Below are positions 8,551-17,235 of a stretch of 64,000 nucleotides of DNA, in pieces. Location: assembly GCA_029983695.1 (NCBI GenBank), contig JASBZB010000023.1, positions 1-64,000 of the forward strand, written 5' to 3'. The position numbers were made by a program, and so were the translations under genes. The stretch is from Lutispora sp003527145. Its GTDB lineage: Bacteria; Bacillota; Clostridia; Lutisporales; Lutisporaceae. The notes under the pieces were generated by a model. It saw nothing but the letters and a program-made list of their open reading frames with translations. It was not told the DNA's origin and made no database searches. The number at the start of each line of letters is the position of its first letter. Within the stretch, counting starts at the first letter, position 1.

Positions 8551-9810
8551 TTGAAGTACAAGAAGATGGCAGCAATTTTAACAGCAGCAACAATTTTTAT
8601 CAGCACTACGACCGTGGCATTTGCCGAAACTCCCTTTACTGATATCGAAAAGAATTGGGCTAAGACCCATATTATAAGCGTTAATGAAAAGGGGCTCATG
8701 AATGGGACCACATCGGACAAATTCAGCCCGGATACTGCAGTGAACAAATATTCCGCCATCATAAGCATAGCCAGGATGATGGGTATTGCTAATATGGATT
8801 TAAGCGATATAACTGCCAAGCATAAAGAGCTTTTAGACAAGTATAAGGTGCCGGATTATGCACAAAAGGAGATTTCCTTTTGTCTTGAAAAGAATGTATT
8901 ACAGGGAGAAATTGATTTGCTGAAATTTAGTGAGGTACCAAATGCAACCAAGCTGGATATAAGCATATATTTAGGCAGGGCTTTTGGCATAGAGCATGAT
9001 CCGTTAAAGCCTCCAGTTCAGCTTTCTTATAATGATACAGAAAAAATACCTCGTCCGTATAGAATATATGTGGATCATATGATAAAGATAGGTATAGTAG
9101 ACGGCAAAGGTGACACAAAGGGACTCTTCAATCCCGATACTCCGGTGACTCGTGCTATGTTTGCTAAGATGCTGGATCTGGCAAGCGCTGAATATGTCTC
9201 TACCACCGTAAGCACAGAACCGCCTGTTGTTTCTGTGCCAAGCGGGAATACTCAGACACCCCCTAAGGATGAAGAGAATATAGACGTTCCCATCAACAAT
9301 ACAGACAACGGCACAAAAACAACGACAAAGGACCAAGGAATAATAGACACCATTACATATACCAGAAATGCTCAGCCCAAGATAGTGCTGGAGAATGAAA
9401 GCAAAAGCCTGACAGAATACACACTGCCTGCAGACCTCATCAAGGAAAATGTTATAATAAACGGTCAGCTGTCGGATATATACTCTTTGAGGCCGGGCCT
9501 TTATGTTGAAGTAGAGGTGATATCGGGGAAGATAGACAAAATTTCTACTGTGGATATGACAAAGCGGGTGAATATCCAGGCAATCGTAAAGCAGGTAGAT
9601 TTGTTGAATTCATTGATGATCGTGGATGTATATGATGTACAAGACGGCACGGCATCAGAAAAGAAAGTATTTATGAGAGACGCAAAGATAGGAGATATGT
9701 CCTTTAATCTTCTGTCTCTGGATGCGCTGTCTCCGGGGCAGAGCATTAACCTTATAGGAATAGAGGATATGGAAGGCATTAAGGCTCAAACGGTTATACT
9801 CAATAAATAA
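8551..9810 (+). CDS. S-layer homology (three SLH domains) surface protein
   Basis: 419 residues from a TTG start at 8551, supported by AGGAGGG at 8538-8544. A signal peptide (MAAILTAATIFISTTTVAFA) is cut at about residue 25. Three SLH domains follow: about 28-80 (PFTDIEKNWA, NEKGLMNGTTSDKFSPDTAV), 100-150 (degenerate, LEKNVLQGEIDLLKFSEVP) and 160-215 (IGIVDGKGD, LFNPDTPVTRAMFAKML). A Pro/Thr/Asn-rich linker spans about 220-265, and a beta-rich domain of unknown type occupies 270-419. SLH triplets bind pyruvylated cell-wall polymer, so the protein should sit on the wall and display its C-terminal domain. Its monocistronic unit ends at the terminator at 9817. What the C-terminal domain does is not recognisable. 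Confidence 0.88.
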   Translation: MKYKKMAAILTAATIFISTTTVAFAETPFTDIEKNWAKTHIISVNEKGLMNGTTSDKFSPDTAVNKYSAIISIARMMGIANMDLSDITAKHKELLDKYKVPDYAQKEISFCLEKNVLQGEIDLLKFSEVPNATKLDISIYLGRAFGIEHDPLKPPVQLSYNDTEKIPRPYRIYVDHMIKIGIVDGKGDTKGLFNPDTPVTRAMFAKMLDLASAEYVSTTVSTEPPVVSVPSGNTQTPPKDEENIDVPINNTDNGTKTTTKDQGIIDTITYTRNAQPKIVLENESKSLTEYTLPADLIKENVIINGQLSDIYSLRPGLYVEVEVISGKIDKISTVDMTKRVNIQAIVKQVDLLNSLMIVDVYDVQDGTASEKKVFMRDAKIGDMSFNLLSLDALSPGQSINLIGIEDMEGIKAQTVILNK

Positions 9811-9816
9811 AAATTG

Positions 9817-9850
9817 CCTCTGTGGTTTTAATGCTGCAGAGGTTTTATTT
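9817..9850 (+). terminator. Rho-independent terminator after SLH protein
   Basis: Stem CCTCTG (9817-9822) with CAGAGG (9837-9842), a 14-base loop and the T-rich tail TTTTATTTTAT. Confidence 0.7.
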
Positions 9851-9920
9851 TATCCCGGGAAAGTATACTATATTATAATAGGTAAAGTTTTTTGGCGCAA
9901 TTACAAGAGGAGGATTCTTT

Positions 9921-11618
9921 ATGGATTATAGGAAAAGATATGAAGATTGGATAAGCGGAGAGAATTTTGATGATGATACTAAAAAGGAGTTAATAGAAAT
10001 TTCCAATGATGAGAAGGAGATTGAGGATCGCTTTTATAAGGATCTTCATTTTGGCACCGGCGGCCTAAGGGGTGTGATAGGAGCGGGAACCAACAGGATG
10101 AACAAATACACAGTAGCCAGGGCCACCAAAGGGCTTGCAAACTATATAATCAAGCAAAATGAAAAGGAGCCTTCTGTGGTCATAGCACACGATTCCAGAC
10201 ACTTTTCAAAGGAGTTTGCCGAGGAGGCTGCAGGAGTGCTTTTATCAAGCGGAATAAAAGTATATTTGTTTGAAGACCTCAGGCCTACACCGGAGCTGTC
10301 CTTTGCAGTAAGGCAGACAAAGTCCACAGCGGGCATAGTGATAACTGCCAGCCACAACCCTCCTGAATATAACGGGTATAAGGTTTATTGGAAGGATGGA
10401 GGGCAGATAGTATCTCCCATAGCCGAGGAGCTTATGGAGGAGATAAATAATATAACGGATTTCTCAGAGATAAAATGCCTGGACGGATGTGCCTTAGAGA
10501 GCTTTGACAATCTCCATTATCTAGGCGAAGAGATGGATAAGATATATATAGATAAGGTGAAATCCCTGTCGCTGAATCCAGAAGCAATAAGGGAAGCGGC
10601 GGATTTGAAAATCGTATATACTCCCCTTCACGGTTCCGGAAATATGCCTGTTAGAAGGGTTTTAAAAGAAGTCGGCTTTGAGAATGTTTATGTGGTTCCG
10701 GAGCAGGAAAAACCGGACGGCTCCTTCCCTACGGTAAAGTATCCAAACCCGGAGGAGGTTGAGAGCTTCAACCTGGCTTTAGGCATGGCAAAAAAAATGG
10801 ATGCAGATTTAATATTGGCTACAGATCCCGACTGCGATAGGGTTGGGGTCATAGTAAAAAAAGACAATGCTGACTATTTGAAGCTTACAGGAAATCAGAC
10901 GGGTATCCTGCTGGGGCATTATATATTTGACTCCTTAAAGGAAAAGGGCTTGCTGAAAAAAGAAAGCTTCATGATAGATACCATCGTGACGGGAAGAATG
11001 ACGGAAAGGATTGCAAAGAGCTTCGGCATAGAGGTCGTATCGACCTTGACAGGGTTCAAGTATATAGCTCAGCAGATCAAGGAGCAAGAAGAGGGCGGGA
11101 AGCATTTTGTATTTGGGTATGAAGAAAGCTATGGATATCTGGCAGGCAATTTTGTCAGAGACAAGGATGCAGTTATAGCCTCAATGCTCATATCTGAAAT
11201 GGCAGCCTATTACAAGAGTAAAGGTATGACGCTCTATGATGCCTTGACCGAGCTATATGAAAGATATGGATATCACAGGGAGGAGCTAATCTCGCTGGTG
11301 ATTAAGGGTAAGGAAGGCGCTGAAAAAATCGGCCGCATTATGGACAAAATGAGAAATAAGCCTCCGAAAACTGCAGCAGGCTTAGCGATATCCGAGGTAA
11401 GGGATTATATGATATATGAAGGGCCCATAAAGCTGCCAAAGGATAATGTGCTGTATTTTGTTTTTGAGGATGGAAGTTGGTTCGCCATGAGGCCTTCCGG
11501 CACGGAGCCTAAGCTGAAGATTTATATAGGAGTGGCGGATTCATCCCAGGGTGTTGCGGAAAATAAGATGAAGCTGTTGATAGATGAGATAAAAGGTTTT
11601 CTGGGTGCAGCACGCTAA
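9921..11618 (+). CDS. pgcA: Alpha-phosphoglucomutase / phosphomannomutase
   Basis: 565 residues, the usual length of the PgcA type of alpha-D-phosphohexomutase. It interconverts glucose-1-phosphate and glucose-6-phosphate in the cytoplasm for wall, teichoic and polysaccharide precursor supply. All four signature loops are present in order: TASHNPPEYNGYK with the phosphoserine near residue 145, metal-binding DPDCDRVG near 305, sugar-binding GYEESYGY near 405, and phosphate-binding RPSGTEPKLK near 525. GAGGAGG precedes the ATG. It stands alone, about 100 bases from the SLH gene terminator and 180 bases before kal. No oddities. Confidence 0.93.
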   Translation: MDYRKRYEDWISGENFDDDTKKELIEISNDEKEIEDRFYKDLHFGTGGLRGVIGAGTNRMNKYTVARATKGLANYIIKQNEKEPSVVIAHDSRHFSKEFAEEAAGVLLSSGIKVYLFEDLRPTPELSFAVRQTKSTAGIVITASHNPPEYNGYKVYWKDGGQIVSPIAEELMEEINNITDFSEIKCLDGCALESFDNLHYLGEEMDKIYIDKVKSLSLNPEAIREAADLKIVYTPLHGSGNMPVRRVLKEVGFENVYVVPEQEKPDGSFPTVKYPNPEEVESFNLALGMAKKMDADLILATDPDCDRVGVIVKKDNADYLKLTGNQTGILLGHYIFDSLKEKGLLKKESFMIDTIVTGRMTERIAKSFGIEVVSTLTGFKYIAQQIKEQEEGGKHFVFGYEESYGYLAGNFVRDKDAVIASMLISEMAAYYKSKGMTLYDALTELYERYGYHREELISLVIKGKEGAEKIGRIMDKMRNKPPKTAAGLAISEVRDYMIYEGPIKLPKDNVLYFVFEDGSWFAMRPSGTEPKLKIYIGVADSSQGVAENKMKLLIDEIKGFLGAAR

Positions 11619-11663
11619 AAATTTCACATAAAAAAAAGGATTAAAGAAATATGTATTGAATAT

Positions 11664-11755
11664 ATATATGCGCATATATTGGGATTTGTGTATATGTAGA
11701 AAAAAGCATATATATAAAAGCAGTGATATACCGTAGGGATAAGCCTTGTCACTGC
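11664..11755 (+). promoter_or_regulatory. Palindrome and hairpin in the kal leader
   Basis: A perfect 16-bp palindrome, ATATATGCGCATATAT, lies at 11664-11679, and a 7-bp stem GCAGTGA (11720-11726) / TCACTGC (11749-11755) lies just before the kal ribosome site. The first could be an operator and the second an RNA structure. No conserved lysine-riboswitch core was recognised. Confidence 0.35.
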
Positions 11756-11797
11756 CTGCAGTCCTTGCGGTGGTCAGCAAAAAAGGAGGTAGAACAA

Positions 11798-12181
11798 ATG
11801 GAAAAAGCTGTTATCAGGTTGAGAATGAGTGCCCATGATGCCCACTACGGCGGCAATTTAGTGGATGGTGCCAGAATGCTGGGTCTTTTCGGGGATGTAG
11901 CCACAGAGCTCCTGATCAGAAATGATGGAGATGAAGGCTTGTTTTGCGCTTATGACATGGTTGAATTCCTTGCTCCTGTTTATGCCGGCGATTACATAGA
12001 AGCGGAAGGCTATATAGAGAAGGAAGGAAATACTTCAAGAAAGATGAAGTTTGAAGCAAGAAAAGTTATCCATTCCAGACCGGACATAAATGATTCAGCT
12101 GCTGAAGTCCTGGAAACCCCCATAATCGTTTGCAGAGCCAGCGGAACTTGCGTAGTTCCTAAAGACAAGCAAAGGAAATAG
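11798..12181 (+). CDS. kal: 3-aminobutyryl-CoA ammonia lyase
   Basis: 127 residues from the ATG at 11798, picked over upstream in-frame codons because AAGGAGGT at 11783-11790 fits it. The protein is a single hot-dog domain. Its opening RLRMSAHDAHYGGNLVDGAR and the ending CRASGTCVVPK are features I recognise from Kal of lysine-fermenting Clostridia and Fusobacteria. Kal removes ammonia from L-3-aminobutyryl-CoA to give crotonyl-CoA, which feeds butyrate formation. It is followed 43 bases later by kce, the preceding pathway step. The aminomutases (kamA, kamDE), kdd and CoA transferase are not in the window, so the rest of the pathway must lie elsewhere. Confidence 0.92.
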   Translation: MEKAVIRLRMSAHDAHYGGNLVDGARMLGLFGDVATELLIRNDGDEGLFCAYDMVEFLAPVYAGDYIEAEGYIEKEGNTSRKMKFEARKVIHSRPDINDSAAEVLETPIIVCRASGTCVVPKDKQRK

Positions 12182-12224
12182 TCTATAATACATTCGACTT
12201 TTTATGTTATAGGAGGTAGAATAA

Positions 12225-13040
12225 ATGGATAAACTAATAATAACAGCTGCTTTAACGGGAGCTGAGGTTACCAGAGAGCAACAGCCCAATTTGCCTATCA
12301 CACCCGATGAGATTGCAGAAGCTGCTTATGAGGCTTACCAAGCAGGGGCTTCTCTAGTGCATGTACATGCGAGGAAGCCTGACGGAACCCCGACTCAGGA
12401 TATAGAGGTCTACAGAGAAATCAAAGAAAAGATTGCGGCCAAATGCAATATCATATTTCAACCGTCCACTGGCGGCGCTGTATGGCATACTGCTGAGGAA
12501 AGAATACAACCTGCGCTTTTAAAGCCGGAGATGGCATCCTTGACAGCCGGCACCTGCAACTTCGGTCCGGATGTATTTATGAATACCCAAGAATACATGG
12601 AAAGTTTTGCAAAGGTGATGATGGAAAACGGTGTAAAGCCTGAGATAGAGATATTCGAAAGAGGAATGATAGACAATGCTCTTAGAATGGTAAAAAAGGG
12701 ACTTTTGAAAACGCCTATACATTTCGACTTTGTCATGGGAGTTCCGGGGGCCATCATGGGAGAACCCAGAGATCTCATGTACCTGGCCAACAGCATTCCC
12801 CAGGGCAGCACATGGACTGTGGCAGGCATAGGAAGATTTGAGCTTTCTTTGGCAGTCATGGCGATTGTCATGGGAGGACATGTAAGAGTAGGTTTTGAGG
12901 ATAATATATTTTACACCAAAGGCGTAGTAGCCGAGTCCAATGCTCAACTGGTAGCAAGGATTGCGAGAATTGCCAAGGAATGCGGCAGAGAAGTGGCTGG
13001 GCCTGATGAAGCAAGGCAGATTTTGGGATTAGTAAAATAG
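12225..13040 (+). CDS. kce: 3-keto-5-aminohexanoate cleavage enzyme (BKACE family)
   Basis: 271 residues, typical for the BKACE/DUF849 family, a TIM barrel with one zinc. The metal motif VHVHAR is at about residues 43-48, with the distal acidic ligand in a GFEDN loop near 226. Kce condenses 3-keto-5-aminohexanoate with acetyl-CoA to give acetoacetate and 3-aminobutyryl-CoA, the latter being the substrate of the kal product just upstream. The pairing of the two consecutive steps in one transcript makes the specific lysine-fermentation assignment much safer than the family alone. AGGAGGT stands seven bases before the ATG. Confidence 0.92.
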   Translation: MDKLIITAALTGAEVTREQQPNLPITPDEIAEAAYEAYQAGASLVHVHARKPDGTPTQDIEVYREIKEKIAAKCNIIFQPSTGGAVWHTAEERIQPALLKPEMASLTAGTCNFGPDVFMNTQEYMESFAKVMMENGVKPEIEIFERGMIDNALRMVKKGLLKTPIHFDFVMGVPGAIMGEPRDLMYLANSIPQGSTWTVAGIGRFELSLAVMAIVMGGHVRVGFEDNIFYTKGVVAESNAQLVARIARIAKECGREVAGPDEARQILGLVK

Positions 13041-13092
13041 CAGAAGGATATCTGGATTTGATGTAGAAATTATAAGGAAGGGGGGATATGGA

Positions 13093-13470
13093 ATGGTATT
13101 TGATACAAACATCAGCGCTTCTTTGAGGTGCAGAAAATGCGGTAGATTTTTCCTGGGTGATATGAGCTTTTTTGAAATGAAAAATGCGGGAGGAAGCTGT
13201 ATAAAATGCGAATGCGGAGAAGTGCTAATGACAGTAAAGAGCCATGACTCCAAAACCTTCCATGTTTATATCCCTTGCCTTATATGTGACAAGGAGCATT
13301 CTTTTGTATTTACATGGAAGTCGATGCCTTGGGAAAAGGTAAAGATATTAAATTGCCCGTCCAGCTCCTGCGATATAGCCTTTATAGGCGGCCGAGCCCT
13401 TATCAGGAGCTTGACGGCAAAGCGAAAGAAGGATATGCAAGAGCTTATCGAGTTATTGAGCAGCAGCTAG
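13093..13470 (+). CDS. Zinc-ribbon protein of unknown function
   Basis: 125 residues from an ATG with a GGGGGG ribosome site. Four Cys pairs, CRKC near 13, CIKC (followed by ECG) near 36, CLIC near 61 and CPSSSC near 88, suggest two structural zinc ribbons. The last 30 residues are basic and helical. No signal peptide or membrane segment. It lies 52 bases after kce and 86 bases before the FSA gene. Nothing ties it to lysine fermentation beyond position; a nucleic-acid-binding or regulatory role is possible but not shown. Confidence 0.7.
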   Translation: MVFDTNISASLRCRKCGRFFLGDMSFFEMKNAGGSCIKCECGEVLMTVKSHDSKTFHVYIPCLICDKEHSFVFTWKSMPWEKVKILNCPSSSCDIAFIGGRALIRSLTAKRKKDMQELIELLSSS

Positions 13471-13516
13471 GGCATTTCTATGTTTCCAAAAAAGACCCCA
13501 GACTTGCGGCACAAGA

Positions 13517-13537
13517 TCCTGAATTCTGAGTTCTATT
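13517..13537. repeat. Short dispersed repeat, copy upstream of fsa
   Basis: CCTGAATTCTGAGTTCTATTA resembles the tail of the repeat before tdk (CTGAGCTCTGAATTCTATTA at 24849-24868 region). Both stop directly before a ribosome binding site. Confidence 0.45.
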
Positions 13538-13556
13538 AAATTCGGAGGTAATTTAA

Positions 13557-14204
13557 ATGAAGCTTTTTATTGATACCGCTAATGTTGAGGAAATCAAGAG
13601 AGCGAATGAAATGGGTGTAATATGCGGTGTAACTACAAATCCTTCCCTTATAGCAAAGGAAGGCAGAGACTTCAAGCAGGTAGTGACTGAAATAGCCGAA
13701 ATTGTGGATGGACCTATAAGCGCTGAAGTCATCAGCATGAAAGCAGAGGAAATGGTTCCTGAAGCCATCGTACTTTCAAAGATACACAAGAATATTGTAA
13801 TCAAAATACCAATGTGTGAAGAAGGCTTAAAAGCTGTAAAGATACTTAAGGATAAGGGAATAAAAACCAATGTCACCCTGATTTTTTCTGTAAATCAAGC
13901 CCTATTGGCTGCTAAGGCAGGAGCTTCCTATGTAAGCCCCTTTGCAGGGAGAGTGGATGACGTGGGGCAAAGCGGCATGGATATAATACGGGATATTGCT
14001 TTGGTTTTTGATATATATCATATGGATTGTGAAATAATAGCTGCCAGCATAAGGCATCCGATGCATGTCACAGAAGCGGCTTTGGCAGGAGCTCACATCA
14101 GCACAGTACCTTTCGATGTAATCAAGAAGATGATTTCGCATCCTCTCACAGATATAGGTATAAACAAATTCTTAGCCGATTGGGATAAATTCAGCAAGCG
14201 ATAA
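13557..14204 (+). CDS. fsa: Transaldolase-like fructose-6-phosphate aldolase
   Basis: 215 residues, the short transaldolase subfamily (TalC/MipB/FSA). The N-terminus MKLFIDTANVEEIK is diagnostic, the Schiff-base lysine lies in NIVIKIPM near residue 84, and the SPFAGRVDD loop near 128 is intact. It acts either as a transaldolase of the non-oxidative pentose phosphate path or as an aldolase releasing dihydroxyacetone; sequence alone does not decide. GGAGGT precedes the ATG. It begins the conserved Firmicutes row fsa-glpX-rho. Confidence 0.92.
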   Translation: MKLFIDTANVEEIKRANEMGVICGVTTNPSLIAKEGRDFKQVVTEIAEIVDGPISAEVISMKAEEMVPEAIVLSKIHKNIVIKIPMCEEGLKAVKILKDKGIKTNVTLIFSVNQALLAAKAGASYVSPFAGRVDDVGQSGMDIIRDIALVFDIYHMDCEIIAASIRHPMHVTEAALAGAHISTVPFDVIKKMISHPLTDIGINKFLADWDKFSKR

Positions 14205-14223
14205 TTAAATATGGTGATGTATT

Positions 14224-14262
14224 AGGGAGCGGCGCCGGTGCCCCCTGTAACCCTTGGGGTTA
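14224..14262 (+). other. Two GC-rich hairpins in the glpX leader
   Basis: AGGGAGC(14224-14230)...GCCCCCT folds around a GGCGCC core, and TAACCC/GGGTTA (14248-14262) forms a second tight stem-loop. Neither is followed by a T-run, so these look like leader or processing structures rather than a terminator. Confidence 0.4.
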
Positions 14263-14347
14263 TTACTAAATCTGCTATGAATTCTTTACTCAGCATTATG
14301 GCTGTAGGAAAGAATCTTAATATTATTAAAAAAAGGAGGTTTCACTG

Positions 14348-15328
14348 TTGATAGATAGAGATTTAGCTTTAGGTCTGGTCAGAGTTACTGAGATTGCAGC
14401 ATTAGGCAGCGCCCGCTGGATGGGCAGAGGCGACAAAAATGCCGCTGATCAAGCTGCAGTAGATGGGATGAGAAAAATGTTCGATACACTCAATATCGAT
14501 GGTGTGGTAGTTATTGGAGAAGGTGAGATGGATGAAGCTCCAATGCTTTACATAGGAGAAGAGCTGGGAAGAAGAGGTTCTGAGGCTGTAAAGGTAGATA
14601 TAGCTGTTGATCCATTGGATGGTACAAACTCAGTGGCAAAAGGCCTTCCCAACGCCATATCTGTCATAGCCATTGCAGAGAGGGGATGCTTGCTGCATGC
14701 TCCCGATATGTATATGGACAAGATCGCAGTAGGGCCAAAGGCGAGAGGCTCGATAAACATAAACGCGTCCGTTGAAGAGAACCTGAGAAATGTTGCTAAA
14801 GCATTAAATAAAGATATCAAAGAAGTCACTGTTACCATGCTGGACAGGGAAAGACATGAAGGCCTGGTTAAGGAGATAAGAAAAGTTGGCAGCCGTATTA
14901 AGCTTTTCAGAGATGGGGACGTAGCAGCAGCCATAGCTACCTGCTTCGACAAAACCGGTGTAGATGTGCTGATGGGTATAGGCGGTGCGCCTGAAGGCGT
15001 AATAGCTGCAGCAGCGCTGAAGTGCATGGGCGGTGAATTCCAGGGCAGGCTTTATCCTATGAATGAAGAGGAAAGGCAAAGATGCAAGGCCATGGGGATC
15101 TGTGATGTCGACAAAGTCCTTCACCTTGATGATCTGGTAAAGGGTGACGATGTGTTCTTTGCCGCAACGGGAATATCTGATGGAGAGCTGCTCAAGGGCG
15201 TTTTATATTTGGAAAACAATATCGCTGTTACCGATTCAGTTGTAATGAGGCTGAAAACCGGTACTATAAGGTTTGTAGAGGCTACCCACAATCTTTCAAA
15301 AAAGCCTCAGTATATTAAATATGCTTAA
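14348..15328 (+). CDS. glpX: Class II fructose-1,6-bisphosphatase
   Basis: 326 residues from a TTG start backed by AGGAGGT at 14334-14340. GlpX dephosphorylates fructose-1,6-bisphosphate in gluconeogenesis. The lithium-sensitive phosphatase signatures are present: EGEMDEAPMLYIGE near 58, VDPLDGTNSVAKG near 83 and GGAPEGVIAAAAL near 213. Length is normal. The stop codon lies within a small 15-bp tandem duplication (AATATGCTTAATCAA twice) that leads into rho. Confidence 0.93.
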   Translation: MIDRDLALGLVRVTEIAALGSARWMGRGDKNAADQAAVDGMRKMFDTLNIDGVVVIGEGEMDEAPMLYIGEELGRRGSEAVKVDIAVDPLDGTNSVAKGLPNAISVIAIAERGCLLHAPDMYMDKIAVGPKARGSININASVEENLRNVAKALNKDIKEVTVTMLDRERHEGLVKEIRKVGSRIKLFRDGDVAAAIATCFDKTGVDVLMGIGGAPEGVIAAAALKCMGGEFQGRLYPMNEEERQRCKAMGICDVDKVLHLDDLVKGDDVFFAATGISDGELLKGVLYLENNIAVTDSVVMRLKTGTIRFVEATHNLSKKPQYIKYA

Positions 15329-15389
15329 TCAAAATATGCTTAATCAAAGATTAGAAGCTTCTAATGCCGCAAATAAAGGAGGTGACGAG

Positions 15390-16862
15390 TTGGAGGAATT
15401 GATGAAAAAAAACATAACGGATCTCAGGGAAATGGCTAAAGCTATGGGAATAAAGAGCTATTACAAGCTGAAGAAGGAAGAATTGGTAAAAGAAATATTG
15501 AACATGATAGAAGCTGCAAGGGTGGCACATAATATACCCAAAACAGCGGAAAAAGCTGAGAAAGGTCCGGAACAGACTGAAATAGCAGAGAGCAAGCCCG
15601 AAGCGACTGAGAATATGGCTGAGGAAAGTGAAAAAATCAAGCCGGTGGAAGAAGAAAAATCCCAGGAAGCCGAAAAAAGCTTGCAGGAAGAAGATAGGCC
15701 TCTAAACGAAGAGGAAAGAAAGTTCTTCGAATCCAAGGATGTAGAAAAAGGCGGAAGGGCAGACGGAATATTGGAAGTCCATACCGAAGGCTTTGGCTTT
15801 TTAAGATCTGACAACTATCAGTCAGGAGATAGAGATATATATATTTCTCCATCACAAATACGAAGATTTAACCTGAGAACAGGGGATCGGGTTACTGGTA
15901 TAACCAGAGCAGCCAAAGAAGGCGAGAAATTTCAGGCCCTGCTATATGTGCAGGGAGTTAATGGAGATAACCCGGAAACGGTGATAAGAAGGCCTGATTT
16001 TGAAGATTTGACTCCCATATACCCTAAAGAGAAGTTAGCTATGGAATGTGAGCCAAGCGACCTTTCTACAAGACTGATCGATTTGTTGGCACCTATTGGA
16101 AAGGGTCAAAGAGGAATGATTGTTTCCCCACCTAAAGCAGGAAAGACAATTCTTTTGAAAAAAATCGCCAACAGTATCACTACAAATTATCCAAATATTG
16201 AATTGATTGTGCTTCTGATAGATGAAAGACCGGAAGAGGTTACAGATATGAAGAGGTCTATCAAAGGTGATGTCATTTATTCCACCTTTGATGAAATGCC
16301 TGATCACCACTGCAAGGTGGCTGAGATCGTTTTAGAGCGAGCCAAAAGACTGGTGGAGCAGAAAAAGGACGTAGTAGTTCTATTGGACAGCATAACAAGG
16401 CTTGCCAGAGCATATAACCTTACTATTGCACCCACGGGCAGAACATTGTCCGGTGGCTTGGATCCAGGAGCGCTTTATAAGCCTAAGAAGTTTTTCGGAG
16501 CAGCAAGAAACATAGAGGAAGGCGGCAGCCTCACCATACTTGCAACAGCTCTGGTTGATACCGGCAGCAGGATGGATGATGTAATATTTGAAGAATTCAA
16601 AGGTACAGGAAATATGGAAATACATCTTGACAGGAGATTGTCTGAGAAGAGAATATTCCCGGCTATAGATATGAACAAGTCAGGCACAAGAAGAGAAGAA
16701 GATCTTCTCACTGCCAGAGAATATGAGGGTGTGTTGAATATGAGGAGAACGCTCAGCAGCGGCAATAATGCAGAAGCAACAGACTCTATCATCACTCTGA
16801 TGCAAAGAACAAAAACAAATGATGAATTTGTTGAGATCATAAGGAAGCAGTTGATAAGGTAA
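15390..16862 (+). CDS. rho: Transcription termination factor Rho
   Basis: 490 residues if translation begins at the TTG at 15390, which has GGAGGTGA in front; an in-frame ATG at 15321 overlaps glpX and lacks a ribosome site. Domains: Rho-N/SAP-like helix bundle 1-45 (ITDLREMAKAMGIKSY), an acidic Glu/Lys/Pro-rich insert about 50-115, cold-shock RNA-binding domain about 118-190 (GFGFLRS, SPSQIRRFNLR), then the RecA-like ATPase with Walker A PPKAGKT near 245, Walker B VVLLDSITRLARAY near 328, and the conserved NMEIHLDRRL. Hexameric ATP-driven RNA translocase that ends transcription. Normally followed by rpmE; here an 7-kb block intervenes. Confidence 0.95.
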   Translation: MEELMKKNITDLREMAKAMGIKSYYKLKKEELVKEILNMIEAARVAHNIPKTAEKAEKGPEQTEIAESKPEATENMAEESEKIKPVEEEKSQEAEKSLQEEDRPLNEEERKFFESKDVEKGGRADGILEVHTEGFGFLRSDNYQSGDRDIYISPSQIRRFNLRTGDRVTGITRAAKEGEKFQALLYVQGVNGDNPETVIRRPDFEDLTPIYPKEKLAMECEPSDLSTRLIDLLAPIGKGQRGMIVSPPKAGKTILLKKIANSITTNYPNIELIVLLIDERPEEVTDMKRSIKGDVIYSTFDEMPDHHCKVAEIVLERAKRLVEQKKDVVVLLDSITRLARAYNLTIAPTGRTLSGGLDPGALYKPKKFFGAARNIEEGGSLTILATALVDTGSRMDDVIFEEFKGTGNMEIHLDRRLSEKRIFPAIDMNKSGTRREEDLLTAREYEGVLNMRRTLSSGNNAEATDSIITLMQRTKTNDEFVEIIRKQLIR

Positions 16863-17235
16863 GGCAAGCATAACTTGTCTGGAAAGAGGAAAACCACGGA
16901 ATTACATTTAATTGCACTGAAAATCACGGTTTCTCAGTTTTTATGTTATGATCGAAGCCTGTCATTCTGAATGCAGTGATTGATTGCCTTTTGTGTTTTT
17001 TCGTGAGTTTTTCGTGCCTTTCAGCGGTTAAAAAAGCTCTTGAAAAGCTGAAGTTTTAAGAAATTTTATAAACTATGTTATGATAAACCCCATATTGTTT
17101 TGACAACAATTCAATATTTTAAAATAAAAGCACAAATAAATTTTGTATTTATGTTATAGCGAAACTCTTTTGCTACAAATCAACCTTGTGTGAAAAAACA
17201 ATTTGTCAAATACAGGTTTTGAAAGGGTTTAGAAA
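16863..17235. other. Intergenic region between rho and the PucR gene
   Basis: 373 bases without a credible gene. The left half has words that resemble decayed dispersed intergenic repeats: AACCACGG, AATCACGG, CTGTCATTCTGAATGCAG and TTTCGTGAGTTTTTCGTGCC. The right half is AT-rich; a TTGACA at 17100-17105 is the best -35 candidate for the regulator gene, but no good -10 stands 16-18 bases on. No clean rho terminator hairpin was seen. Confidence 0.4.

Noticed and set aside
8406..8840. 144-residue minus-strand open frame overlapping the SLH protein start
   Set aside because: It is antisense to the signal peptide and first SLH domain of a well-supported gene, has no ribosome site, and its C-terminal part is read through repeat DNA.
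9874..9879. TATAAT before pgcA as a promoter
   Set aside because: No acceptable -35 element stands 16-18 bases upstream, so it was not listed as a promoter.
11619..11797. Possible lysine riboswitch before kal
   Set aside because: The leader is too short and lacks the conserved L-box core that I know; only a simple palindrome and one hairpin are visible.
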